Shown here in pieces: positions 56,789 through 64,000 of a DNA stretch of 64,000 nucleotides. The position numbers and the translations under genes were made by a program. Each line of letters opens with the position of its first letter. Within the stretch, counting starts at the first letter, position 1. The notes below the pieces were generated by a model. That model was given only the letters and a program-made list of their open reading frames with translations. It was not told the origin of the DNA and searched no databases. The DNA comes from an uncultured Clostridia bacterium (GTDB taxonomy: Bacteria > Bacillota > Clostridia > Christensenellales > CAG-138): NCBI GenBank assembly GCA_934633985.1, contig CAKTYU010000010.1, positions 1 to 64,000 on the forward strand, written 5' to 3'.

Positions 56789-57481
56789 TTATTCCTTGCG
56801 GGGGTCGATCACCTTGGCGGCCTCAGCAAAGCGGCCGTAGGTGCCGATGTTCTTCTCGTATGCTTCCTTGGGATCCATGCCCTTCTTGATGGCTTCCATC
56901 ATCTTGCCAAGGTGTACAAACTTGTAGCCGATGATCTGATCCTCCTCGTCCAGAGCTATGCCCAGCACGTAGCCTTCCGCCATCTCCAGATAGCGGGGAC
57001 CCTTCTTAAGAGTGCCGTACATGGTGCCGATCTGGCTGCGGAGGCCCTTGCCCAGATCCTCGAGGCCCGCGCCGATAGCCAAGCCGTCGTCTGAGAAGGC
57101 GCTCTGGCTGCGGCCGTATACGATCTGAAGGAAAAGCTCCCTCATGGCGGTGTTTATGGCGTCGCATACCAGGTCGGTATTCAGCGCCTCCAGAATGGTC
57201 TTGCCGGGGAGTATCTCTGCTGCCATAGCGGCACTGTGGGTCATGCCGGAGCAGCCGATGGTCTCCACCAATGCTTCCTGAATGACGCCGCCCTTTATGT
57301 TGAGGGAGAGCTTGCAGGCTCCCTGCTGGGGGGCGCACCAGCCCACACCGTGTGTGAAGCCGCTTATGTCCTTGATCTCCTTAGCCTTGACCCATTTGCC
57401 CTCCTCGGGTATGGGGGCAGGATCATGCTTTGCGCCCTTTGCGACGCAATACATCTCTTCCACTTCGCGTGAATACTGCAT
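56789..57481 (-). CDS. NifU-like iron-sulfur scaffold protein (GGGtGRT partner)
   Basis: 230 residues from the ATG at 57481 (AAGGAGG 7 nt upstream; open further left by chance). The N-terminal domain resembles the NifU/IscU scaffold: cysteines in GWCAPQQGACKLSL and TIGCSGMTHSAAMAAE are in place to hold a cluster. A C-terminal part with conserved acidic residues is specific to this subfamily. Operon with the GGGtGRT gene suggests a shared, probably Fe-S-dependent role. Confidence 0.85.
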   Translation of the reverse strand: MQYSREVEEMYCVAKGAKHDPAPIPEEGKWVKAKEIKDISGFTHGVGWCAPQQGACKLSLNIKGGVIQEALVETIGCSGMTHSAAMAAEILPGKTILEALNTDLVCDAINTAMRELFLQIVYGRSQSAFSDDGLAIGAGLEDLGKGLRSQIGTMYGTLKKGPRYLEMAEGYVLGIALDEEDQIIGYKFVHLGKMMEAIKKGMDPKEAYEKNIGTYGRFAEAAKVIDPRKE

Positions 57482-57548
57482 GAAATATCCTCCTTGAATA
57501 TTAGCTGCCCGGTAGATCGACACGCCGGGTCATTCTTTCCTTATTATG

Positions 57549-57578
57549 ATTTTATCACGGGGCGCTATGCCATTACAA
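57549..57578 (-). promoter_or_regulatory. Probable promoter of the NifU-like/GGGtGRT operon
   Basis: On the minus strand TTGTAA (57573-57578) and TAAAAT (57549-57554), spacer 18. Confidence 0.5.
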
Positions 57579-57685
57579 GCCGAACGGCAAAAAAGCCCGA
57601 TAATTATTAGCCTCCACTAAACTTCCCGCAATAACCTGTCTTAATATCACGGCACGTGGCGATGCATAATTAACAAATGCCGCGA

Positions 57686-57715
57686 TTGATATAGCGGCGC
57701 CCGTCATGCTATAAT
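57686..57715 (+). promoter_or_regulatory. Promoter of the propeller-like protein gene
   Basis: TTGATA (57686-57691) and TATAAT (57710-57715), spacer 18. Confidence 0.7.
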
Positions 57716-57754
57716 TTGTATGTAGTATGCTGTCAATTTAGGGAGTTTAAATAT

Positions 57755-58975
57755 ATGCCAAGACGCCGTTTCAAAAGAGCTAAGCGCAGAAGGCGCAGAC
57801 GCAGCCTAAACGCCTCGGTATGGGGCCCGATACTCAAGCTGTTAGCAGTGATATTGGTCTTTTTGGCGCTGCTTTACGCCATATTCTATATAGCCATACC
57901 CAAGGCGGCCGACCTCATGGGCTGGAGCTACACCCCCCCGTTTGCCCCTGAGCCTACCCCCGCCCCTACGCCGATACCCACGCCCACGCCCAACCCCATG
58001 AGCCTGTACGACTTCGTCGGAAGCTCTCAGGAGCTGGTCTTTGACGGTTCCTCGGGCTATAAGTGGTTTACCGACCCTTACTTTTACGACGACAAGATGG
58101 TCATATCCGCAGGCAAGCTGGACGCCACCGGCAAAAACGTGGTGTTTAAGGATATGTTCTTCTTCCATCCCGGCACCCGCATAAGCGAAAAGATAAGCCT
58201 TGCGCCGCAGAACGATCACTTCCTCTTCCCGAAGTTCAACGATAAGTGGCTGGTATACCTTGACGGATACCTCGCAGGCGGCGGCGCTGTCATGGCGGTG
58301 GATCTCACCGCTTCCCCACTCAAGGCCGTGAAGGTAAAGGACATATACTCCGGCCAGCCGGAGCCCTTCCTGTCGGGCAGCTATGTCGCCTTCACCGACC
58401 GTACAGGCACCAACAGGGACAAGCTATTCGTATACGACCTGACCACCATGGAATCCACCGTGGTAGCCATGTTCTCAAGCTCGGTATACGGCCAGAGCAA
58501 GCCCTTTTTGTCGGACGATACGCTGATATGGGCGGATTCCGCCACCTCCGACGGCAACTCGGACACCAGCGTGATACGCTACATAAACCTCAACGAATCC
58601 TCAATAAAGTCCATCAGGCCCGGCACCTTCGTGCACGACCCGGAGTACAACGGCAAATACATCGCCTGGCTCACCGAGCTTCACGGGCGGGATACCGCCC
58701 TCTATGCGGCGGACGGCCTCTCCGGCACCCCCGCCGAGGTGGATCGCTGCGTGGTGGAATTCGGGCTGGGCAGCCATTTCCTCGCCTATTCCCGCACCAA
58801 TACCAGTACGGATTCCAGCAGCATATTCGTATATTCCTTTACGGACGGCAAGATATACCGCGTGACTCAGGAGTACGAATCCGCTCTGCTGCTGGGCGTA
58901 TCGGACGACTATGTGATCTGGATGGACGTTACCTCCCGTGAGCGGGACATAGTAAAATTCACCAAAATACCCTGA
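57755..58975 (+). CDS. Membrane-anchored TolB/propeller-like protein
   Basis: 406 residues from the ATG at 57755 (AGGGAG 9 nt upstream). It opens with a strongly basic cytosolic tail (RRRFKRAKRRRRRR), then one transmembrane helix (about 27-50), then a Pro/Thr-rich linker (EPTPAPTPIPTPTPNP). The outer part has repeating beta-strand units such as LFVYDLTTMESTVV, YIAWLTE and IFVYSFTDGKIYRV, as in TolB-type propellers. Type II topology. It is 22 nt upstream of radA and may be co-transcribed. Function unknown. Confidence 0.7.
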   Translation: MPRRRFKRAKRRRRRRSLNASVWGPILKLLAVILVFLALLYAIFYIAIPKAADLMGWSYTPPFAPEPTPAPTPIPTPTPNPMSLYDFVGSSQELVFDGSSGYKWFTDPYFYDDKMVISAGKLDATGKNVVFKDMFFFHPGTRISEKISLAPQNDHFLFPKFNDKWLVYLDGYLAGGGAVMAVDLTASPLKAVKVKDIYSGQPEPFLSGSYVAFTDRTGTNRDKLFVYDLTTMESTVVAMFSSSVYGQSKPFLSDDTLIWADSATSDGNSDTSVIRYINLNESSIKSIRPGTFVHDPEYNGKYIAWLTELHGRDTALYAADGLSGTPAEVDRCVVEFGLGSHFLAYSRTNTSTDSSSIFVYSFTDGKIYRVTQEYESALLLGVSDDYVIWMDVTSRERDIVKFTKIP

Positions 58976-58997
58976 TAGAGGGTTCAAGGAGCGCAAT

Positions 58998-60338
58998 ATG
59001 GCAAAAGCTAAGGGCAGCGTATTCTTCTGCGGGGAATGCGGCTACGAAAGCACCAAGTGGCTGGGCAAATGCCCCGCCTGCGGAAGCTGGAACACCATGC
59101 TGGAGCAAAAGAAGGTATCCTCCGCCCCCTCCATAAACAGCCTCGCCTATGCCCACGCCATACCCCTGTCGGACGTCGCCACCACCGCCTCCGGCCGCGT
59201 ATCCTCAGGCATAGGGGAGCTCGACAGGGTGCTGGGCGGCGGCATAGTGCCCGGCAGCGTCACCCTTTTGGGCGGCGATCCCGGCATAGGCAAATCCACC
59301 CTGCTTATGCAGACAGCCGCGGAGCTTACAAAGCGGGGCGCGGTATTATACGTCACAGGCGAGGAATCCGCCTCCCAGCTAAAGCTCCGTGCGGAGCGGC
59401 TCGGCGTGGGCGGGGATATGCTCATATTAGCGGAAAACGACCTTTCCGCTATCGAGGGCGAGGTGGACAGGGTAAAGCCCGCCTATATAATGATAGACAG
59501 CATACAGACCATGTACTCGGCGGACTGCTCCGGCACGAACGGCAGCACCTCCCAGATACGCGAGGCCACCTCCCTTATAACCCGCATGGCAAAGCGCACG
59601 GGCGCAGCCACGTTTATCGTGGGCCACGTCACCAAGGACGGGGCCATAGCTGGCCCACGCATACTCGAGCACATGGTGGATACTGTGCTTTATTTCGAGG
59701 GCGACAGGCAGGATTCCTTCCGCCTGCTGCGCTCTGTAAAAAACCGTTTCGGCAGCACCGACGAGATAGGCGTATTTGAGATGCGCTCCACCGGCATGGC
59801 GGAGATATCCGACCCCTCCACGCTTTTCATAACCGGTGCAGAGCTTCCGGGCTGCGCGGTCACCTGCGCCATGGAGGGCACCCGCCCCATGATGGTAGAG
59901 GTGCAGGCACTGCTTTCCACCTCCCCCTTCTCCAACCCGCGCCGCATGGCTGCGGGCCTTGACAACAACCGTCTGGTGCTGCTGCTGGCGGTGCTGGAAA
60001 AGAAGGCGGGGCTAAAGTTTTACGACAAGGACGTATATACCAACGTGGTGGGCGGCATACGCCTTGACGAGCGCGCCGGAGACCTTGCGGTAGCCATGTG
60101 CATAGCGGGCGCAGGCGCGGATATCGCGCTCCCGCCCCGCACAGCCATACTCGGCGAGCTTTCGCTCACCGGCGAGGTACGCCCCGTAAACCGGCTGGAC
60201 AAGCGCATACAGGAGTGCGCCCGCCTCGGCTTCTCCCACATAGTCGTCCCAAACAGCGACGCGCTCCCGAGGGTGGAGGGCCTGAACTATACCCGCGTAA
60301 AAAGCATACGCGAGGCTCTTTGCATATTGGGTATTTAA
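58998..60338 (+). CDS. radA: DNA repair protein RadA
   Basis: RecA-like branch-migration ATPase in recombination. 446 residues: N-terminal C4 zinc finger (C11, C14, C25, C28), Walker A GGDPGIGKST (92-101), the RadA-specific KNRFG motif (SVKNRFGSTDEIG), and a C-terminal Lon-protease-like domain (GGIRLDERAGDLAVAMCIAGA). Complete and of normal length. AAGGAGCG precedes the ATG. Confidence 0.97.
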   Translation: MAKAKGSVFFCGECGYESTKWLGKCPACGSWNTMLEQKKVSSAPSINSLAYAHAIPLSDVATTASGRVSSGIGELDRVLGGGIVPGSVTLLGGDPGIGKSTLLMQTAAELTKRGAVLYVTGEESASQLKLRAERLGVGGDMLILAENDLSAIEGEVDRVKPAYIMIDSIQTMYSADCSGTNGSTSQIREATSLITRMAKRTGAATFIVGHVTKDGAIAGPRILEHMVDTVLYFEGDRQDSFRLLRSVKNRFGSTDEIGVFEMRSTGMAEISDPSTLFITGAELPGCAVTCAMEGTRPMMVEVQALLSTSPFSNPRRMAAGLDNNRLVLLLAVLEKKAGLKFYDKDVYTNVVGGIRLDERAGDLAVAMCIAGAGADIALPPRTAILGELSLTGEVRPVNRLDKRIQECARLGFSHIVVPNSDALPRVEGLNYTRVKSIREALCILGI

Positions 60339-60348
60339 CTTTCCGGGG

Positions 60349-60377
60349 TTGAATTATCCCGCCCAAAATGATATCAT
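60349..60377 (+). promoter_or_regulatory. Promoter of the tRNA-Arg gene
   Basis: TTGAAT (60349-60354) and TATCAT (60372-60377), spacer 17, placing the start a few bases before the tRNA. Confidence 0.65.
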
Positions 60378-60387
60378 ATCATGGTAG

Positions 60388-60464
60388 GCGCCCGTAGCTC
60401 ACTTGGATAGAGCGTATGCCTCCGGAGCATAAGGCAGCGCGTTCGAATCGCGCCGGGCGCGCCA
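60388..60464 (+). tRNA. tRNA-Arg (anticodon CCG)
   Basis: Cloverleaf: acceptor GCGCCCG (60388-60394) / CGGGCGC (60454-60460), D-arm GCTCACTTGGATAGAGC, anticodon stem TATGC/GCATA with loop CTCCGGA (anticodon CCG, reads CGG), T-arm GCGCG-TTCGAAT-CGCGC. Discriminator G, and the CCA end is encoded (60462-60464). Confidence 0.95.
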
Positions 60465-60469
60465 GCATC

Positions 60470-60504
60470 GCCGCGGACTAAATAAGTCCGCGGCAATGTT
60501 TTTT
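60470..60504 (+). terminator. Terminator after tRNA-Arg
   Basis: 10-bp stem GCCGCGGACT / AGTCCGCGGC (60470-60479 / 60485-60494), loop of five, then a T run (60499-60504). Confidence 0.88.
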
Positions 60505-60562
60505 AGATCACTTTTCATACATTCCCTTGTCTCTCCGCTTTTAAGCCCCCCTGCGCGCGCCG

Positions 60563-60591
60563 TTGACTGTGCCGCGCACGGCGGGTATAAT
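60563..60591 (+). promoter_or_regulatory. Promoter of the second TetR gene
   Basis: TTGACT (60563-60568) and TATAAT (60586-60591), spacer 17. The spacer holds short overlapping dyads (GTGC-CGC-GCAC; GCCG-CGCA-CGGC), possibly an operator. Confidence 0.75.
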
Positions 60592-60619
60592 ATACATATA
60601 CCTATAAGGAGTTGTCCCA

Positions 60620-61177
60620 ATGCCCTCTTTTACAAAAAAAGCGATAAAGGAAGCTTTTATAAAGCTGCTGGAGCAGTATCCGCTCAAGCAGATAACCGTA
60701 AAGGATATAGTCGAGGAATGCGGCATAAACCGCAATTCCTTCTATTACCATTTTGCGGATATACCTTCCCTAATAAATGAGATAATGGTGGAAAACGCAG
60801 ACAGGATAATCGAGGAATACGCGGGAGCCGACTCCCTCGAAAAGTGCCTTACCGCCGCGGCGCAGTTTGCGCTTAGAAACAAAAAATCCGTGCTTCACGT
60901 ATATAAATCCGCCAGCCGCGAGCTTGTGGAGCTTCAGCTTATGAAAATATGCGAGCACGTCGTAAGCTCATACGGCAAGGCGGTGTTCGGCGGGATAGAC
61001 ATCGACGAAAGGGACAGGGAGATACTTCAGCGCTTTTACAAGTGCGAGCTTTTCGGGCAGATAATAGACTGGCTCAACTGCGATATGCGCTACGATATAC
61101 AGTCGCAGTTTTCCAGGCTTTGCGAGATACAGGATAGCATAACGGCATCCGCGATACAAAAGTGCATATCTAAATAG
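60620..61177 (+). CDS. TetR-family transcriptional regulator
   Basis: 185 residues; HTH in the first 50 (IKEAFIKLLEQYPLKQITVKDIVEECGINRNSFYYHFADI), then a C-terminal domain like TetR_C_7. AAGGAG lies upstream. It precedes the MMPL transporter gene by 164 nt in the same direction with its own terminator between; such pairs are common, and control of the transporter is likely but no shared operator is evident. Confidence 0.88.
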   Translation: MPSFTKKAIKEAFIKLLEQYPLKQITVKDIVEECGINRNSFYYHFADIPSLINEIMVENADRIIEEYAGADSLEKCLTAAAQFALRNKKSVLHVYKSASRELVELQLMKICEHVVSSYGKAVFGGIDIDERDREILQRFYKCELFGQIIDWLNCDMRYDIQSQFSRLCEIQDSITASAIQKCISK

Positions 61178-61190
61178 CCCTTGCTATATG

Positions 61191-61219
61191 GGGGACGGCG
61201 CGCGCCGCCCCTCTTTTTT
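61191..61219 (+). terminator. Terminator after the second TetR gene
   Basis: GC-rich stem GGGG-A-CGGCG / CGCCG-CCCC (61191-61211), then T-rich CTCTTTTTTT. Confidence 0.8.
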
Positions 61220-61291
61220 TGTGCAAAGCGCCCCTTTTGTCCGGCATCCGGTCACCGCCGCCCTTATGCCTATTTTTTGCCATATCCCTAT

Positions 61292-61319
61292 TTGTTAAAA
61301 TTCATCAGTAATATATATT
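61292..61319 (+). promoter_or_regulatory. Promoter of the MMPL operon
   Basis: TTGTTA (61292-61297) and TATATT (61314-61319), spacer 16. A moderate match. Confidence 0.5.
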
Positions 61320-61341
61320 CGGAGGAAATCAGGCTTAAAGT

Positions 61342-63435
61342 ATGAAATTCGCAAAATCGGTAGTAAAGTACCGTATACCTATACTTTTGACAGCGGCGCT
61401 GCTGATGCTGCCCTCCTTCTACTGCATGACGCATACCCGTATAAACTACGATATGCTGGATTATCTGCCCGCCGATATGGACACGGTAAAGGGGCAGGAC
61501 GAGCTTATGGAGGACTTCGGCAAGGGAGCTTTTTCTTTTATCGTGGTGGAGGGCATGCCGGTAAGCGAGGTATCAGCGCTCAAAAGCCGCATAGAGCAGG
61601 TGGATCACGTTGAAACCGTGCTGTGGTACGATTCCATATCGGATATTTCCGTACCTATGGAGCTGCTGCCGGATAAGCTATACAACGCCTTCAACTCCGG
61701 CGACGCCACTATGATGGCTGTTTTTTTTGACAGCGCCACCTCGGCGGACGTCACTATGGACGCCATACGCGAGATACGCGCCGCAGCGGACAGCCGCTGC
61801 TTCGTATCGGGCATGTCTGCGCTGGTCACAGACCTGAAGGATCTTTGCGAGGCGGAGGAGCCCACATACGTCGGCCTTGCCGTGATTTTTGCCTGCGCCG
61901 CCATGGTGCTGCTGTTAGATGGCTGGCTCGTGCCCTTTGTGTTCCTGATGAGCATAGGCGTAGCTATAATGTTCAACTTAGGCAGCAACCTCTCCTTCGG
62001 GGAAATATCCTATATAACAAAGGCGCTATCCGCCGTGCTGCAGCTCGCCGTCACCATGGACTACTCCATATTCCTCTGGCACTGCTACAACGAAAAGCTG
62101 CGGACTATACCGGACAGCAAGGAGGCCATGGCCGCCGCAATAAACGACACCCTCGTGTCCGTCGTCGGCAGCTCCACCACCACCGTCGCAGGCTTTGCCG
62201 CGCTATGCTTTATGACCTTCACCTTGGGGCGCGACCTCGGCCTCGTCATGGCGAAAGGGGTGCTTCTGGGCGTGATATGCTGCGTAACGGTGCTGCCCGC
62301 GCTCATACTGCTGCTCAACAAGCCGCTGCAATCGACCCGCCATAGGTCCCTGATACCCGATATGACGGCCTTTTCCAAGAAGATGTGCGGCATATTTCCG
62401 GTATTCCTGCTTATCTTCCTGCTGCTGATCCCCCCGGCCTACTACGGATACAAAAAGACCAACAAGGAAGTCTATTACGACATGGGGCAATGCCTGCCCC
62501 GCGATATACAGTACGTCGTGGCAAACGAAAAGCTGTCCGAAACGTTTAACGTGGCCTCGACACACATGCTGCTGGTGGATCCCTCGCTCCCCCCAAGCGA
62601 GGTGAGGCAGATGGCAAAGGACATGGAGAAGGTCCCCGGCGTAAAGTACGTCCTCGGCCTTGAAAGCGTGTTGGGCGCGGAGGTGCCTGAGGAGCTGCTT
62701 CCCGAGGAGCTTGTCAGCACGCTGAAGAGCGGGCGCTCGGAGCTGCTGCTGGTAAATTCCGAATACAAGGTCGCAAGCGACGAGGTGGACGGGCAAATAG
62801 ACAGCCTTAACGCCATACTCAAGCGGTATGACCCAAGCGGCATGCTGATAGGCGAGGCGCCCTGCATGAAGGACATGATAGAAACCACCGACCACGATTT
62901 CAAGGTGGTAAACGCGGTATCCATAGCGGCGATATTCATAATTATCGCAATAGTGGAGAAGAGCATATCCTTGCCCTTCATACTTATCGCGGTAATAGAG
63001 CTGGCCATATTCATAAACCTGGGCCTGCCCCATTACCTCGGCCAATCCCTGCCCTTTATCGCGCCTATATGCATAAGCACGATACAGCTCGGCGCAACGG
63101 TGGACTATGCCATACTTATGACCACCCGCTACAAGGCGGAGCGGCGCACCAAGAGCAGCAAGGAGTCCGCCGCGGCCGCCCTCGCCGTATCCCTGCCCTC
63201 CATAATCGTGAGCGGCTGCGGCCTGTTCGCCGCCACCTTCGGCGTTGCGGTGTATTCGGATATGGACATAATAAGCTCCATGTGCATGCTCATGGCAAGG
63301 GGCGCGATAATAAGCGTGCTTATGGTCGCGTTTATACTTCCCGCGATGCTGATACTGTGCGATAAGGTCATCATCGCAACTACGCTGGATATGCGAAAAA
63401 ACGTAAAACCGGCGGCTGAAAGCGCCGCCTTATAA
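61342..63435 (+). CDS. MMPL/RND-family transporter
   Basis: 697-residue membrane transporter, two repeats of one helix, a large extracytoplasmic loop, and a five-helix bundle (about 12 helices in all). The sterol-sensing-like helices carry the family charges: TMDYSIFLWHCYNEK in repeat one and GATVDYAILMTTRYK in repeat two, which contain the proton-relay Asp-Tyr pairs. In Firmicutes such proteins export lipids, peptides or drugs; the substrate here is unknown. GGAGG (61321-61325) lies 16 nt before the ATG, rather far. The next gene, 15 nt on, is its likely partner. Confidence 0.9.
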   Translation: MKFAKSVVKYRIPILLTAALLMLPSFYCMTHTRINYDMLDYLPADMDTVKGQDELMEDFGKGAFSFIVVEGMPVSEVSALKSRIEQVDHVETVLWYDSISDISVPMELLPDKLYNAFNSGDATMMAVFFDSATSADVTMDAIREIRAAADSRCFVSGMSALVTDLKDLCEAEEPTYVGLAVIFACAAMVLLLDGWLVPFVFLMSIGVAIMFNLGSNLSFGEISYITKALSAVLQLAVTMDYSIFLWHCYNEKLRTIPDSKEAMAAAINDTLVSVVGSSTTTVAGFAALCFMTFTLGRDLGLVMAKGVLLGVICCVTVLPALILLLNKPLQSTRHRSLIPDMTAFSKKMCGIFPVFLLIFLLLIPPAYYGYKKTNKEVYYDMGQCLPRDIQYVVANEKLSETFNVASTHMLLVDPSLPPSEVRQMAKDMEKVPGVKYVLGLESVLGAEVPEELLPEELVSTLKSGRSELLLVNSEYKVASDEVDGQIDSLNAILKRYDPSGMLIGEAPCMKDMIETTDHDFKVVNAVSIAAIFIIIAIVEKSISLPFILIAVIELAIFINLGLPHYLGQSLPFIAPICISTIQLGATVDYAILMTTRYKAERRTKSSKESAAAALAVSLPSIIVSGCGLFAATFGVAVYSDMDIISSMCMLMARGAIISVLMVAFILPAMLILCDKVIIATTLDMRKNVKPAAESAAL

Positions 63436-63450
63436 GGAGACCTGAGAAAT

Positions 63451-64000
63451 ATGAATGACAAGACGTTAAGGATAACGGCGGCGGCAGTGCTGTGCTGCCT
63501 GATCGTAGGCGGCTCAGCGGGCGTATACGCCGCGGCAAGGGCAAACGACGGCGGCGACAGCTCCCTGTTTTCCGATGTAGATGCCTCTCCCGCGCCTGTG
63601 CAGGAGACCCCGCAGCAGGCCGCAGAGGATATAAGCGCGAACAACGTCTATATCATAGCCGGAGCCGGCGGCGATACTAAAAAGGTGATAGTCACGGACA
63701 GCATAAAAAGCCGCCTCGGCGCGGGCAGCGGCACGGTCTATGACGTTGACGGCAACAAGGCCGCCGGCGTTGAGGACGTATGCGCCTCCCTGCCCGTAAG
63801 GCTGAGCATAAGCTACACCCTAAACGGCGTATCCGTAACGCCGGAGGAGCTTACCGGCAAGAGCGGTAGCGTCACCATACGCATAGACTACGAAAACACC
63901 CGCGCCGAGCATCACAGCATAAACGGCAGGCAGGAGACGCTTTATTCCCCATATATTGCGCTCACCGCAATGGCGCTGGACAGCGACGTGTTTTCCAACG
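63451..64000 (+). CDS. Exported partner protein of the MMPL transporter (truncated by window edge)
   Basis: Open from the ATG at 63451 (AAGGAGA upstream) to the right edge, 183 codons seen. A signal peptide or N-terminal anchor (residues 6-28, LRITAAAVLCCLIVGGSAGVYAA) is followed by a low-complexity acidic stretch and a region with LPVRLSISYTLNGVSVTPEELTGKSGSVTIRIDYEN. The latter resembles the start of the large YhgE/Pip-like membrane proteins often encoded beside MMPL transporters in Clostridia. Likely works with the MMPL protein; the rest lies outside the window. Confidence 0.65.
   Translation, partial: MNDKTLRITAAAVLCCLIVGGSAGVYAAARANDGGDSSLFSDVDASPAPVQETPQQAAEDISANNVYIIAGAGGDTKKVIVTDSIKSRLGAGSGTVYDVDGNKAAGVEDVCASLPVRLSISYTLNGVSVTPEELTGKSGSVTIRIDYENTRAEHHSINGRQETLYSPYIALTAMALDSDVFSN

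Noticed and set aside
60355..60371. radA terminator before the tRNA
   Set aside because: No stem with a U-run is visible between radA and the tRNA; the stretch fits a tRNA promoter spacer instead.
1..64000. Mobile elements, prophage, CRISPR arrays, rRNA or a replication origin
   Set aside because: No transposase, integrase, phage structural gene, regular spacer-repeat array, rRNA stretch or dnaA-box cluster was found.

Overview
The window reads as a chromosomal stretch of a GC-rich anaerobic member of the Clostridia (Firmicutes). The evidence is a group B-like [FeFe] hydrogenase, a T-box leader on thrS, a lysine (L-box) riboswitch, HPr kinase, a ytxC-like sporulation gene beside thrS, strong AGGAGG ribosome binding sites, TTGACA/TATAAT promoters, and a GGGtGRT/NifU-like gene pair typical of strict anaerobes. 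No rRNA, phage, IS element, integrase or CRISPR array is visible. Isoleucine is encoded very often by ATA despite the high GC. Gene density is high, almost all ORFs are intact, and the last gene runs off the right edge.

Layout. 1-5.2 kb: serine O-acetyltransferase, then (minus) a DUF308 membrane protein with ftsH, and the hydrogenase. 5.3-9.2 kb: an operon of an old-yellow-enzyme-type Fe-S flavoprotein and the two subunits of aconitase X. 9.2-12 kb: queH, ogt, and a CNNM/CorC transporter behind a consensus promoter and a structured leader carrying an 18-codon ORF. 12-17.4 kb (minus): a selenium/sulfur-handling cluster (split YedE, DUF3343, class V desulfurase) and copper ATPase copA with a C-terminal CopZ-like domain. 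17.5-22.9 kb (minus): a class II aldolase and a lysine-riboswitch-controlled ABC importer, then an ornithine-cyclodeaminase-family enzyme and a TetR regulator that share one palindrome. 23-33.8 kb: thrS with T-box (minus), then plus-strand ytxC, uvrC, a HAD phosphatase, hprK, ROK kinase, a YhfC-type membrane protein, an RlmI-like methyltransferase and a PG-binding/LysM protein.

33.8-41.6 kb (minus): an autoregulated LacI regulator, a sugar ABC importer without ATPase, and malQ; then a LysM-GH18 protein and an orphan gene. 41.7-46 kb: fructokinase, an ATC-hydrolase-like protein, and (minus) a polar amino acid importer with a small Smr protein. 46-49.3 kb: an EamA transporter, a DUF368 lipid-carrier transporter and an L,D-transpeptidase. 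49.4-53.9 kb: XRE-cupin regulator plus potABCD. 54-57.5 kb (minus): PAP2 phosphatase, WYL regulator with a small membrane protein, GGGtGRT and NifU-like proteins. 57.7-64 kb: a membrane-anchored propeller-like protein, radA, tRNA-Arg(CCG), a TetR regulator, an MMPL transporter and its truncated exported partner.

The observations most worth following are (i) the acidic-then-proline-then-basic leader peptide upstream of the CNNM/CorC gene, which resembles the MgtL type of Mg2+-sensing leader; (ii) an in-frame internal start with a near-perfect Shine-Dalgarno that could release a free CopZ from the 3' end of copA; (iii) a lysine riboswitch whose operon includes a sugar-phosphate-type aldolase; and (iv) the exact palindrome shared by the TetR and ornithine-cyclodeaminase-family genes.
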